From: Bordetella genomosp. 11
GTDB lineage: Bacteria; Pseudomonadota; Gammaproteobacteria; Burkholderiales; Burkholderiaceae_B
NCBI RefSeq assembly: GCF_002261215.1
Contig: NZ_NEVS01000001.1
Location: 682,001 to 746,000, forward strand
Direction of reading: 5' to 3'
Length of the DNA: 64,000 bases
Shown here: piece by piece, positions 25,943-35,564 of the stretch
How positions within the stretch are numbered: position 1 is the stretch's first letter
Layout: every line of letters starts with the position of its first letter
Notes under the pieces: model-generated
The model's input: only the letters and a program-made list of their open reading frames with translations
What the model was told of the DNA's origin: nothing
Databases searched by the model: none
Made by a program: the position numbers and the translations under genes

Positions 25943-26877
25943 GCGGTGACTGGCATGAAGGACAGGTTGTCCCGAGCCCATTCGTCCAGCCCGCAGACCC
26001 GGATATTCCGTTGCGCGTTGAACGTACGCTTCATGTCCCAGGCGACGCCGCGCCCTTGGGCAAACACCACTCGATACTTGCGCAGCGCATCCTGCGGCTT
26101 CTCGTCCCATTGCCGGATCAGGTCGGGCACGGTCCATTCCTTGCGGCGAACCTTGATGCCCAGAACCTCGTCAACGGTATCGGCGACTTGTCGATAGGTA
26201 ACCGTGTCGCCGGCGACGTAGACGACCTGGTTCGAGATTCGCGGTTCAGCGAACAGAATCTCCGCGGTCAAGGTTGCGATGTCTTCCGGTGTGGTCACCG
26301 TCACGGCGTTATCCCAGCTTCCCAATGCGTTCACGGTATGCTCGGCCAGATCGACGACGCCGAACGCCGGATCGAACAGAAAGCTGGTGAACATGCCTGT
26401 CGAGACGATGATCCATTCGGTGCGGGTTTGCGAGCGCAGCAGTTCGCGCACGTCGAGCTGTTCGTCGAAAAGGTCCTGCGCGCTATCTCTTCCAATGACA
26501 TCGTAGTCAACCCCAAACTGCCACGGGAGGTAGCGCCGTACGCCGGCCGCGAGCGCCGCACGCGCGATTTTGCGCTGCACGCCCCGGCCGCCGGCAAATC
26601 CCGTGCACGAGATAACGGTGTTGAACCGGGCGAAGGTCGTTGCGAGTTCTTCATCAGTCTGCGCCGCCAGGTCTCCTTCGACGAATTCGATATCCAGGCC
26701 ACGTAGTTCAGCCACGTCCTTGCTCTTTTCCGGGTCGCTGGACGCGATCGTCGAAGGACGAAGCAGCACAGCGAGCGACAGATCGGCCTTGAGCGCAGCG
26801 CGCCGCGCAAGCACGCGCAGCATCGCCATGCCGAGTTCGCCGGCACCCAGGACCAGAATTGAATTCCCTTTTGACAT
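25939..26877 (-). CDS. NmrA-like NAD(P)-binding protein (isoflavone/aromatic alcohol reductase type)
   Basis: 312 residues. N-terminal Rossmann motif SILVLGAGELGMAMLRVLAR (GxGxxG at 11-16), then DIEFVEGDLA, NTVISCTGFAG and a central RRYLPWQFGVDYDVIG block as in NmrA/isoflavone-reductase proteins. They are atypical short-chain dehydrogenases acting as reductases or redox sensors in the cytoplasm. ATG at 26877 with GGAGA upstream. Base use is visibly less GC-rich than the hydroxylase genes. Divergent from a LysR gene, the usual layout of a regulator and its target. Confidence 0.85.
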   Translation of the reverse strand: MSKGNSILVLGAGELGMAMLRVLARRAALKADLSLAVLLRPSTIASSDPEKSKDVAELRGLDIEFVEGDLAAQTDEELATTFARFNTVISCTGFAGGRGVQRKIARAALAAGVRRYLPWQFGVDYDVIGRDSAQDLFDEQLDVRELLRSQTRTEWIIVSTGMFTSFLFDPAFGVVDLAEHTVNALGSWDNAVTVTTPEDIATLTAEILFAEPRISNQVVYVAGDTVTYRQVADTVDEVLGIKVRRKEWTVPDLIRQWDEKPQDALRKYRVVFAQGRGVAWDMKRTFNAQRNIRVCGLDEWARDNLSFMPVTA

Positions 26878-27132
26878 AGGCGTTCTCCGAGTGAGGTAAG
26901 AGGTCGATTCGCAGTGTAGGTGCACGGAAATCCTCTATTGTTCGCGTTGCGTGAATACAGAACGCGCGTGCGGCGAACGACCGTGCGCGCATGCGGAAAT
27001 CCGCAGGACATACGCGCGAACGGATCCGCGTTGCCAGGAGCGTCCAGCGTAAATGCAATATGCGGTTGAGTTGATAACATGTAGCCCAGTTCCGCCTGGC
27101 CTGTACGAACGCACTGGATATGCTCACTACCC

Positions 27133-28032
27133 ATGGACAAACTTCAAGCGATGGCAACGTTTGTGCGCGTTGTCGAGGCACAAAGCTTCAGCAAGGCGGC
27201 AGAGACTTTGTCCATGCCCCGGTCGTCGGTGACGACGATCGTGAAAAACCTGGAGGCGCATCTGGGTGCGCCGCTGCTGCGCCGAAGCACGCGCAGCCTG
27301 AGTCTTACCGAGGCAGGGGAGCGCTACTACGCGTCGTGCCAAGGCATCCTCGCGGAGATCGCGAATGCGGAAAGCCAGGTATTGCCTCTTGGTAAAGCTC
27401 CGCGCGGACGGGTTCGCGCCGATATGCCTGGCGTCATCGGGCGAGCGATTGTCTTGCCGCGCTTGAGTGAATTCGAAACGCGCTATCCCGACATCGAGCT
27501 GGTGCTTGGACTAAGCGACCGGCCTACCGACCTTGTTTATGAAGGCATCGATTGCGCCGTCCGTACCGGCGCCCTGGCCGATTCGACGCTGGTCGCTCGC
27601 CGCCTCGGCCAGCTCAATTGGCTGACCTGTGCTTCGCCTCGTTATCTGAAGCAGCACGGCGAGCCGATTGCGATATCCGAACTGGGCGATCATCGCGCGA
27701 TCAACTACGTATCAAATGTGACGGGCCGGCCTTTCGAATGGCGTTTCAGGGTGGGCAAGGAAGACGTGAGCATGACAATGCAGAGCCGCTTTTCCGTCAA
27801 CGAGACGGAGGCTTACGTGCAGTGCGGCCTGGAGGGGCTGGGCTTGATACAGCTTTCGGAATTCGCGGTGTCGGCGTACCTGCGCAGCGGGCGACTGAAG
27901 GAAGTGCTCGCCGGGGTACGATGCGCACCCGTGCCGGTTTCGGTCGTCTACCCTAACAAGCAGGCTACGCCGGCCGTCAGGACGTTTGTCGACTGGATCA
28001 TGGAGATCGTAAAACCGGAACTGACCCGGTGA
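27133..28032 (+). CDS. LysR-family regulator
   Basis: 299 residues. Helix-turn-helix region MDKLQAMATFVRVVEAQSFS through AAETLSMPRSSVTTIVKNLE, then an effector domain with RADMPGVIGRAIVLPRLSEF and YEGIDCAVRTGAL, of the subgroup that usually controls a divergent oxidoreductase. The target is most likely the NmrA-like gene at 25939-26877; the roughly 255-base gap between them contains a GCGGA-AA-TCCGC palindrome at 26993-27004. The gene is less GC-rich than its surroundings, and the pair may have arrived together. Confidence 0.9.
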   Translation: MDKLQAMATFVRVVEAQSFSKAAETLSMPRSSVTTIVKNLEAHLGAPLLRRSTRSLSLTEAGERYYASCQGILAEIANAESQVLPLGKAPRGRVRADMPGVIGRAIVLPRLSEFETRYPDIELVLGLSDRPTDLVYEGIDCAVRTGALADSTLVARRLGQLNWLTCASPRYLKQHGEPIAISELGDHRAINYVSNVTGRPFEWRFRVGKEDVSMTMQSRFSVNETEAYVQCGLEGLGLIQLSEFAVSAYLRSGRLKEVLAGVRCAPVPVSVVYPNKQATPAVRTFVDWIMEIVKPELTR

Positions 28033-28147
28033 GCTATCGCTGATGGATTGACGAGAAGCCGATATATATCAAACTATGGCGAGGCCTGTCGGCCGATTAT
28101 TCGATAATGCCGTCGGCTGCTTTGCAACTTTTCGGGGGGAAATACAG

Positions 28148-29473
28148 ATGGGCCATGTTGTACCCAGGCGCGCCACCGGTTTGGCAGCGCGTATTTGCTT
28201 GAGTTTGGGCGTTATCCTGGCGGGCCTGCCGGGCGGACCGTCGCAGGCGTCCTCCGCCACGCCTACGGTCACCACGGCCAGCGCCGGCACCGTTACGGCA
28301 ACCACTCCCACGTCCACATCCACCCCCGCCAATGCCTTGGTCGCGGGCGCCGTGCTGCCCTCGGGCGTGCGCTACCAGTTCCTGGCACGCTGGGACGTCG
28401 ATCGCCTCAATCGCATTCTGCAGACCGATACTCCCCGTTTCGCCGGCACGAACGTGACATACACCCCGGCGCGCAACGCGGTGAATCTGTATCGCGTGAC
28501 CTACGCGTCCGTTATTCCCGAGCGCGGCAATCTTCCTACCACCGCGACGGGCCTGATTGCCGTGCCGGACATCGAGCAGGCTTCATTGTCCCTGGTGTCC
28601 TATCAGCACGGCACCGTCTACGGCAAGCACGAGGTTCCCTCATATCCCGAGCAGTCCCCCGAAACGCAGCTGATGATTGCGCAGTTCGCGGGGCAGGGGT
28701 ACGCGGTGATCGGTGCCGACTATTTCGGGCTGGGCGATTCGGCCGAGCCGGAAGGATATATGGTCAAGGGCAGTCATCAACAGGCCAGCTACGACATGTT
28801 GGTGGCCGCCAAAGCCGTGCTCGCGGACCTCAAGCGCAGCAGCGGCAAGCTGTTCCTGGCCGGATGGTCCCAGGGCGGCTTCGTGACCATGGTGTTCCTG
28901 GAGAAGCTGGAAGCGGCCGGCGTGAAAGTGCAGGGGGCCGCCACGGCCAGCGCGCCCGTCGATGTGTTCGTCGCACTGAACGGCTTCTTGAATTTCCCCC
29001 GGCCGAATGATGCCAGCTGGGTGACGAGCCTGTTCATCCTGTCGGCTTTTTCATTCGAGAACTATTACGGCGAACCCGGCTTGGCCCGCTCGCTTATCAA
29101 TCCGGCCTACTACGAAGTGTCGCGCAAGGCCTATGCGCGCGAACCGTTCGATCCCGCCGATGTTCCGACGGACCTGCACAAGCTCATTCGAGCCGAATAT
29201 TTCAACCCCAAGTTCTTCGCCGCCTCTGCCTATGGAAGGCTGGTCGCCAGGACGCAGGCGTACCGATGGGTCATCCAGACGCCGGTGCGCAACTATTATG
29301 GGGATAGCGACGAAGCGATCAGCACGGGCCTGGGACAGTTGGCCGCGACTTACCAGCATGCGCTGGGCGCCGGCAACGCGCTGGTGGAAGCGATTTCCAC
29401 AGGGCCGACCACGCATCGCGGCACCTTTGCGCATGCCGTGCCTGAATGGAAATCGTGGTTTGACGGGATGTGA
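28148..29473 (+). CDS. Secreted alpha/beta hydrolase (lipase/esterase-like)
   Basis: 441 residues. A signal peptide (core ICLSLGVILAGLPGG, cleavage near SQASS) is followed by a Thr/Ser-rich low-complexity stretch (about 36-62) and a hydrolase domain. Nucleophile elbow GWSQGG places the catalytic Ser at 241; ISTGPTTHRGTFAHA near the C-terminus supplies the probable catalytic His. The layout resembles secretory lipases and large periplasmic esterases. The ATG at 28148 has a G-rich site seven bases upstream. The gene stands alone after the LysR gene. Confidence 0.8.
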   Translation: MGHVVPRRATGLAARICLSLGVILAGLPGGPSQASSATPTVTTASAGTVTATTPTSTSTPANALVAGAVLPSGVRYQFLARWDVDRLNRILQTDTPRFAGTNVTYTPARNAVNLYRVTYASVIPERGNLPTTATGLIAVPDIEQASLSLVSYQHGTVYGKHEVPSYPEQSPETQLMIAQFAGQGYAVIGADYFGLGDSAEPEGYMVKGSHQQASYDMLVAAKAVLADLKRSSGKLFLAGWSQGGFVTMVFLEKLEAAGVKVQGAATASAPVDVFVALNGFLNFPRPNDASWVTSLFILSAFSFENYYGEPGLARSLINPAYYEVSRKAYAREPFDPADVPTDLHKLIRAEYFNPKFFAASAYGRLVARTQAYRWVIQTPVRNYYGDSDEAISTGLGQLAATYQHALGAGNALVEAISTGPTTHRGTFAHAVPEWKSWFDGM

Positions 29474-29579
29474 TGCCAGGCCTGGCGCACCAAAGGCGGG
29501 AGGCGTTGGGTATCGTTGCTCGTCCGGCCTGCTGGGCGGCGGGCGGGGCCCCTAGTACGCTTCGCGAGTCCCCTTGCGA

Positions 29580-31157
29580 TTATCGTTTCAGCCGTCGCGC
29601 GAACCCCTGCACGAAAGTCCGGCACTCCTCGACCTTCGCGATGTATGTCATGGCGAAATACAGGCAACCGTAGACGCCCAGCACGACGATGCCCAGGAGT
29701 ATCGGCTGCTGCCAGCCGAGCGCGATCTTGATCCCGAATGCCGCCGCGGCGGAGGCCGCGGCGGCGCCCCACAGCGTGTAAAGCAGGGAGCGCGGCAGTC
29801 CTGTGGCGCCGATCCGCCCGTTCAGGGTGCGGCGAAGCAGGAATAGCTCTATCCATCCCGCCACCCCGGCAGAGGCGGTAAGGCCCACGGTGCCCCATTG
29901 GGGCGCGATGCCCAGCAGCGGCGGTAGATAGAGGGCGCAGATCAGTCCCAATCCGATCGTCAGTACCAGGCGCACCAACGCATAGCGCAAGGGTGTACGC
30001 GGATCGAGCAAGGCGTAGTAGGTGGACGAGTAAAGGCGGCCCAGCGTGGACGCCAGCAATCCCACGCCCGAGCCCGCCAGGATGGCCCAGACAAACACGG
30101 CATCGTCGTGCGTGAACCGGCCGGACTGATACAACGCCGCCGTAATGACATCGCCCAGCACGAAGAAAGCCATGGCGGAAGGCACCACGAAAAACGCGAT
30201 GCGGCGCATGCCGCGGTTCAGGCGCAAGCGCAGGGCGGCGGTGGCATCCGGGCTATCGTCGTTGCCCAGCGATCGGGCCATCGCCGGCAATTCGGACGCG
30301 GATATGGCCATGCCGAACAGGCTGACGGGCAGCATGCTGATCGAGGCCGCGGTGGTCATGGCCGCCATGGCACCCGCGCCCAGCAAGGTGGAAATGGCTT
30401 GGTCGACGTACGAGCTGATCTGCACGATGCCCCGGCTGATGACGACCGCGCCGAAGTTGCGGAAGACCTCGCGCACATTGGCGTTGGATCCGTCCGGGCG
30501 CAGGGGCAGCGTGCCGGTCAGCTTAAGGACCGGTGGCAGTTGGATGGCGACCTGCAGCAGGCAACCCAATGTCGTTCCCCAAGCCAGCCAGACCGCCAGG
30601 TCGGGCAGGGAGGAATGACGGAACACCACCATGGTGACGATCATGGCAAGGTTCCAGATCACGGGGGCCGAATACGACAGGAAGAACCTGCGGTGGCTGT
30701 TCAGGATGCCCAGGCACCAGGCCGAACCGACCAGCAGTCCGGTCCCGGGGAACAGGATCCGGACAAGAAGGATGGTCAGTTCGCGCTTTTCGCCGACGTA
30801 GCCGGGTGCGATTGCCCATATCAGCCAGGGCGTGGCCAGGATGCCGGCCACCACGATCAGGGAAATCCCCAGCGCAAGCGCGGCGGCGACGGCGCCTGCT
30901 ACCTGGTCCGCTTCTTTTTGTTTGCCCTGCGCCAGCAGGCGCGCGTACACGGGGATGAAGGACGCCGAGAGTACGCCTTCGCCGAAGAGGTTTTGCAGGA
31001 AGTTGGGAACGCGCAGCGCCGAACTGAAGGCGTCCGCGATGTCGGAGAGCCCGAAAAAATGCGAGAAAACCCGCTGGCGGACCAGCCCCATCAACCGGCT
31101 GCACAGGATGCCGGCCGCCACCAGCAAGGCGTGGCGCCCGCTGCTATCCTTGCCCAT
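29580..31157 (-). CDS. murJ: MurJ/MviN-family lipid flippase, non-canonical type
   Basis: 525 residues, about 14 membrane segments. Family blocks are GILCSRLMGLVRQRVFSHFF, ALRVPNFLQNLFGEGVLSAS with FIPVYARLLA, WCLGILNSHRRFFLSY and LGRLYSSTYYALLDPRTPLR. MurJ flips lipid II across the inner membrane for peptidoglycan synthesis. This sequence does not look like the housekeeping betaproteobacterial MurJ (usually starting with a SLLRA...TLLSR-like segment); the FSHFFGLSDIADAF and GEGVLSASF version is, as I recall it, more common in other phyla. A second, specialised flippase is therefore likely. ATG at 31157 chosen over 31208, which precedes the ribosome site. Confidence 0.85.
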   Translation of the reverse strand: MGKDSSGRHALLVAAGILCSRLMGLVRQRVFSHFFGLSDIADAFSSALRVPNFLQNLFGEGVLSASFIPVYARLLAQGKQKEADQVAGAVAAALALGISLIVVAGILATPWLIWAIAPGYVGEKRELTILLVRILFPGTGLLVGSAWCLGILNSHRRFFLSYSAPVIWNLAMIVTMVVFRHSSLPDLAVWLAWGTTLGCLLQVAIQLPPVLKLTGTLPLRPDGSNANVREVFRNFGAVVISRGIVQISSYVDQAISTLLGAGAMAAMTTAASISMLPVSLFGMAISASELPAMARSLGNDDSPDATAALRLRLNRGMRRIAFFVVPSAMAFFVLGDVITAALYQSGRFTHDDAVFVWAILAGSGVGLLASTLGRLYSSTYYALLDPRTPLRYALVRLVLTIGLGLICALYLPPLLGIAPQWGTVGLTASAGVAGWIELFLLRRTLNGRIGATGLPRSLLYTLWGAAAASAAAAFGIKIALGWQQPILLGIVVLGVYGCLYFAMTYIAKVEECRTFVQGFARRLKR

Positions 31158-31364
31158 GAATCCGCCCTGCAAATCGGCTGATTCTAGCAAAGCGGTGCCC
31201 CCAGCCATTCCGGCCGAGGCGCCTCGGCAAGCGCGTCAGTCCAACCCGCTTCGCTCGCTTGAGACCGCCGGCCGCTATGACAGGCCGCGCGCAACGGTTA
31301 AGCTAGCGCGGGGCAGAAGATGGGGCCTTCGCAGTGATTCCAGTTCCATTAGGGGGATAAAAGC

Positions 31365-32339
31365 ATGAAGTGCACTCTGTTGGCGGCGGTATGCGCACTG
31401 GCGGCGACGGTGGCCGGTTCGGCCTCCGCGTCCGGTTATCCGGAACGGCCCGTGACGCTTGTCGTACCTTATCCGGCGGGCGGGACGACCGACATCGCCG
31501 CGCGCACCGTCGCGCAGGCGATGGCGCCTTTCCTGGGCCAGGCGCTGATCGTGGACAACCGCTCGGGCGCGGGCGGCAACATCGGCATGGGCGTGGTCAA
31601 GCGGGCGCCGCCGGATGGGTACACGATCGGGATGGGGACCATCGGCACGCAGGCGATCAACCAGTTCATCTACAAGGATATGCCTTTCGATCCGGCGAAG
31701 GATTTCACGCCGCTGGCATTGGTGTTGACCACGCCCAATGTCATCGTCGTGCGCGCCGACTCCAACCTGAAATCAATGAAAGACCTGGTCGAGCAGGCCA
31801 AGGCCCGCAAGGGTAAACCGATGTCGTACGGCTCGCCGGGCGTCGGTTCGTCCGTGCACCTGACGGGTGCCTACCTGGAGCAAATCGCCGGCATAGAGAT
31901 GCTGCATGTCCCGTTCCGTGGCGTTTCCGCGGCGATGCCTGCCTTGATCGGCGGACAGATCGACGTGTTGCTGGACAACCTTCCCAGCACGTTCAGCCAA
32001 CTCAAGGATGGCACGCGCGTGCGTGCGCTGGCGGTTACCAGTGCCCAGCGGTCGCCGTCGCTGCCCGACGTGCCGACGGTGTCGGAGAGCGGCATCGGCA
32101 ATATGGACGTGACGGCTTGGTTCGCCCTTTATGCCCCCGCCGGCATCCCCGACGATGTCCGTGACAAGCTTATAAGCGCTGTGCAAAAGGCGTTGCGGAC
32201 CGATGCGGTGAAGGAACAGTACAAGTCGCTTGGCGCGGCCACCGGCGACATGACGGGCAAGGACCTGGCGAAGTTCGAGGACCAGGAACGCCAACGCTGG
32301 GGGGATCTGGTCAGGACTCGCAATATCACCAGCAACTGA
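31365..32339 (+). CDS. Bug/TctC-family periplasmic solute receptor
   Basis: 324 residues with a short clean signal peptide (MKCTLLAAVCALAATVAGSA, cleavage at ASA/SG) and blocks YPERPVTLVVPYPAGGTTDI, LIVDNRSGAGGN, PPDGYTIGMGT, FDPAKDFTPLALV, HVPFRGVSAAM, SLPDVPTVSESG. AGGGG lies just before the ATG. First gene of a three-gene run with an enolase-superfamily enzyme and a second Bug receptor, suggesting that the two receptors feed the enzyme with sugar acids or related hydroxy acids. Confidence 0.93.
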   Translation: MKCTLLAAVCALAATVAGSASASGYPERPVTLVVPYPAGGTTDIAARTVAQAMAPFLGQALIVDNRSGAGGNIGMGVVKRAPPDGYTIGMGTIGTQAINQFIYKDMPFDPAKDFTPLALVLTTPNVIVVRADSNLKSMKDLVEQAKARKGKPMSYGSPGVGSSVHLTGAYLEQIAGIEMLHVPFRGVSAAMPALIGGQIDVLLDNLPSTFSQLKDGTRVRALAVTSAQRSPSLPDVPTVSESGIGNMDVTAWFALYAPAGIPDDVRDKLISAVQKALRTDAVKEQYKSLGAATGDMTGKDLAKFEDQERQRWGDLVRTRNITSN

Positions 32340-32452
32340 CGTGGTATCGCCTTAAGGCTCCGTCCCAAAAAGAAGCCACGGGCGCAAGCAGATCGTCCGA
32401 GCGATGCCCAGACGTCCGGGCACGACATCGGCACATATCCTACGGAGGAGAC

Positions 32453-33601
32453 ATGAAGATCACGCGCATCACCGCCGTTCCACTGTCGTACCGATTGCCG
32501 GAGGGCAAGACCGTCATGATGGGCATAGGCAGCACGCTCAAGCGCGATGCCATCGTGGTGCGGGTCGAAACTTCGGAAGGGATAACCGGTTATGGCGAAT
32601 CCCATCCGGGACGTAGTCCCGGCGCCATCGTCAGCCTGATCCATAACACGCTGGCTCCCTTGTTGGTGGGCATGGATGCCACGGACGTCATCGGCGTTTG
32701 GCAGCGCGTGCATCGCATGCAGTTGTCCAGCCATGGACTGGGCGCCGGCGCGGCGATGGCGCACTCGGGTATCGATATGGCGCTTTGGGACATACGCGGC
32801 AAGGCGGCCGGAATGCCCTTGTATGAGCTGATGGGGGGCGCGCGGAAACGCATTCCGGCCTATGCCGGCGGGATCGCGTTGGGCTACCAGCCTCCGGAGT
32901 CCCTGGCCGAGGAAGCGCAAGGCTACGTGGCGCGCGGCTATCGCGCGGTCAAGCTGCGCATCGGCGACAGCGTAGAGAACGATATCGCCCGAGTGCGTCG
33001 CGTGCGCGAGACGCTCGGCGACGGGGTCGATATCCTGACGGATGCGAACACGGCATATACCATCGCGCAGGCGCGCCGTGTCCTGCCGGTGCTGGCCGAC
33101 ATTCAGGCGGGTTGGCTGGAAGAGCCGTTCGCCTGCAACGATTTCGCCTCGTACAGGCAGGCCGCCGCCATCACGCCCCTGGTACCCATCGCCGCCGGCG
33201 AGAATCACTACACGCGCTTCGAGTTCGCCCAGATGCTGGAGGCCGGCGCCGTCCAGGTCTGGCAGCCCGACCTCTCCAAGACGGGTGGCGTGACCGAGGG
33301 TATGCGCATTGCCGCGATGGCGTCGGCCTTCCGCATTCCGGTCCACGTGCATTGTTCGGCGACCGGTCTCAATCACGCTGCCTGCCTGCATTTTCTGGCC
33401 GCGACCGAGAACGCGGGCTACTTCGAAGCATGCGTGTCCGCGTTCAATCCCTTCCGCGACATGTTCGGCACCATCTTCGAGATCGGTTCCGACGGGTGCG
33501 TAGAACCACCCTCGGGCCCCGGGCTTGGCGTGGAAGTGGATGAGGATATTTTCAAGCGTTACCCAATCATCGATGGACCTGGATATGTCGTGAAGTTCTG
33601 A
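32453..33601 (+). CDS. Mandelate racemase/muconate lactonising enzyme family protein
   Basis: 382 residues, enolase superfamily. Catalytic layout of the mandelate racemase subgroup: K167-L-R169 on one face of the barrel, metal ligands D197 (TDAN), E223 (WLEEP) and E250 (AAGE), and the D273 (QPD) - H300 (HVH) dyad on the other face, spaced as in mandelate racemase. Such enzymes remove the alpha proton of a carboxylate and racemise or dehydrate it, e.g. sugar-acid dehydratases. Which sugar acid is not clear. GGAGG lies before the ATG. Flanked on both sides by Bug receptors on the same strand. Confidence 0.92.
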   Translation: MKITRITAVPLSYRLPEGKTVMMGIGSTLKRDAIVVRVETSEGITGYGESHPGRSPGAIVSLIHNTLAPLLVGMDATDVIGVWQRVHRMQLSSHGLGAGAAMAHSGIDMALWDIRGKAAGMPLYELMGGARKRIPAYAGGIALGYQPPESLAEEAQGYVARGYRAVKLRIGDSVENDIARVRRVRETLGDGVDILTDANTAYTIAQARRVLPVLADIQAGWLEEPFACNDFASYRQAAAITPLVPIAAGENHYTRFEFAQMLEAGAVQVWQPDLSKTGGVTEGMRIAAMASAFRIPVHVHCSATGLNHAACLHFLAATENAGYFEACVSAFNPFRDMFGTIFEIGSDGCVEPPSGPGLGVEVDEDIFKRYPIIDGPGYVVKF

Positions 33602-33640
33602 ACAACAAAATACAGGCCGCCAAGGCCCGAGGAGACAAAG

Positions 33641-34618
33641 ATGAAATTGCTGCGCACTATTGCCGGTGCTGTCTGCCTTCTGTTGTCGCTGTCGGCGCAC
33701 GCGGCCGATCCCGCCGAGTCCTATCCTGACAGGCAGATACGCATCGTGGTGCCGTATCCGCCGGGGGGGTTCAACGATACGCTGGGCCGCACGGCGGCCG
33801 AGTACCTTGGCACGCACTGGAAAACGTCGGTGGTCGTGGACAACCGGCCGGGCGGTAACACGCTGATCGGCAACACGATCGTTGCGCGCGCCGCCCCGGA
33901 CGGCTACACCCTGCTCGTGACGCCGCTGCCGTTTTCCGCGCTGCCGGGTCTGTACCAGGACAAGATGCCCTATGACGCTGTCAAGGATTTCGCTCCCGTG
34001 ATCTGGGCGGGTAGCACGCAGAATGCGCTGGTGGTGCGAGCCGATTCGAAATACAAGACCGTGCAGGACGTGATCGATGACGCCAGGAAGAATCCGGGCA
34101 AGATCAACTACGCCTCCACCGGATCGGGTTCCTCCAATCATTTATCGATGGCGCTTTTCGATTCGATGACGGGCGTCAAGATGACGCATATCCCCTACAA
34201 GGGAAGTGCGCCCGCGGTGACGGCGCTGCTCGGCGGCGATACGGACATGTTGTTCGACAACGTGCCAAACGTCTATCCGCAGATAGAGGCGGGCAAGCTT
34301 CGCGCCCTGGCGACGACGGGCCTGAAGCGGTCGCCGATGTTGCCGGACATTCCCACGGTCGACGAATCGGGCGTGCGGGGATATGAAGTCACGGTATGGT
34401 TCGGCATACAGGCCCCGGCGGGCACGCCCAAGCCGATCGTCGAGAAATTGAATCGGGAGCTTGGACGCATGCTGCAGGATCCGGCGGTCCGCGAGCGTTT
34501 CGCCAAGCAGGGCGTGCAGCCCGTCGGCGGCACACCTGAACAGTTCGCCCAACAGGTCTCCACCGAGATCAAGAAGTGGGGGGATTTGATCCAGCGCGCG
34601 GATATAAAGATCCAATAG
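33641..34618 (+). CDS. Bug/TctC-family periplasmic solute receptor
   Basis: 325 residues. Signal peptide MKLLRTIAGAVCLLLSLSA to AHA, then YPDRQIRIVVPYPPGGFNDT, VVVDNRPGGNTLIG, APDGYTLLVTP, YDAVKDFAPVIWAG, HIPYKGSAPAV, MLPDIPTVDESG. FNDT replaces the common TTD/ATD in the carboxylate-binding loop, so its ligand probably differs from that of the receptor at 31365. Third gene of the enolase-superfamily unit, 39 bases after the enzyme, with AGGAG before the ATG. Confidence 0.93.
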   Translation: MKLLRTIAGAVCLLLSLSAHAADPAESYPDRQIRIVVPYPPGGFNDTLGRTAAEYLGTHWKTSVVVDNRPGGNTLIGNTIVARAAPDGYTLLVTPLPFSALPGLYQDKMPYDAVKDFAPVIWAGSTQNALVVRADSKYKTVQDVIDDARKNPGKINYASTGSGSSNHLSMALFDSMTGVKMTHIPYKGSAPAVTALLGGDTDMLFDNVPNVYPQIEAGKLRALATTGLKRSPMLPDIPTVDESGVRGYEVTVWFGIQAPAGTPKPIVEKLNRELGRMLQDPAVRERFAKQGVQPVGGTPEQFAQQVSTEIKKWGDLIQRADIKIQ

Positions 34619-34685
34619 CTGAATTCGGCACCGTCCGGCGGAGCTAACACCGGGGGACGTTCCGCGGCGGGGCAGCCAAGCCCGG

Positions 34686-35564
34686 TCAAACCACGCTGCG
34701 GTATCGTTCCATGCAGGTGTCGAGCACCTCGCCGCCAGGACGTTTCCACCAGTTGGTCGATGAAAAGATCTCCACCTCGGCGTGCCCCCGGTAGCCGGCG
34801 GCTTCCATGGCCGCGCGGATGCGGCGGATGTCGATGATGCCGTCACCCATCATGCCGCGATCGTTCAGCAGGTCCCGGGTGGGCAGCAGCCAGTCGCATA
34901 CATGGAAAGCAAGCAGCCGGTCGCTTCCTGCACGGTGGATCTGCTGTTCCAGCTTGGGATCCCACCAGACGTGGTACACATCGACCGCCACGCCCAGGAT
35001 GCGGCGCGTCGTGTCTTCCGTCGGCGGATCCAGTGCATCGCAGATATCCAGGGCGTGCTCCAGGGTGTTGATGCAGGCGCGGTCGGCGGCATACATCGGA
35101 TGGAGCGGTTCGATGGCCAGGGGGATGTTCGCGTCGCGCGCGTGTTGCAGGACGGCGGCGATGCCGTCCACGACATCATGGCGTGCCGACGCAATGTCCC
35201 TGTGCATGGCGGTACCCGCCAGCGCGCCCGGCAGGCCGCCCACGACCAGCACAAGGCAGGGCGCGCCCAACATGCGGGCCTCGTCGATGGCACGGCGCGT
35301 ATCGTCGATGGCGGCTTGACGGCCCGCACGATCCACCGCCGGAAACATTCCGCCGCGACAATAGCCTGACAACCCTACACCGTTTTCGACCAGGCAGCGC
35401 GCGGCAGTATCCAGTCCGATCGCCGCGGCCTGGTCGCGCCAGGGGCTGATCGTCGTGATGCCGCGACGGGCGCATTCCTGGATGATGCGATCGAGCGGCC
35501 ACTGGGCCCGCACGGTAGCCGTGTTGATGGATAGCCAGCGAAGGTCGGCCGAGAAGTCACGCAT
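34686..35564 (-). CDS. TIM-barrel sugar isomerase/epimerase-like protein (xylose isomerase-like fold)
   Basis: 292 residues. AP-endonuclease-2/xylose isomerase-like barrel: LDRIIQECARRGITTISPWR, GAPCLVLVVGG, IPLAIEPLHPMY with the metal-binding Glu, GVAVDVYHVWWD, LLAFHVCDW and GHAEVEIFSS. Members isomerise or epimerise keto-sugars and inositols with a divalent metal. ATG at 35564 overlaps the end of the preceding DUF993-type gene by eight bases; last gene of the leftward operon 39178-34686. The exact substrate is unknown. Confidence 0.85.
   Translation of the reverse strand: MRDFSADLRWLSINTATVRAQWPLDRIIQECARRGITTISPWRDQAAAIGLDTAARCLVENGVGLSGYCRGGMFPAVDRAGRQAAIDDTRRAIDEARMLGAPCLVLVVGGLPGALAGTAMHRDIASARHDVVDGIAAVLQHARDANIPLAIEPLHPMYAADRACINTLEHALDICDALDPPTEDTTRRILGVAVDVYHVWWDPKLEQQIHRAGSDRLLAFHVCDWLLPTRDLLNDRGMMGDGIIDIRRIRAAMEAAGYRGHAEVEIFSSTNWWKRPGGEVLDTCMERYRSVV

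Noticed and set aside
26993..27004. GCGGA-AA-TCCGC palindrome between the NmrA-like and LysR genes as operator
   Set aside because: Short and made of GC-rich words common in this DNA, and it lacks the T-N11-A spacing; kept only as a remark under the LysR gene.
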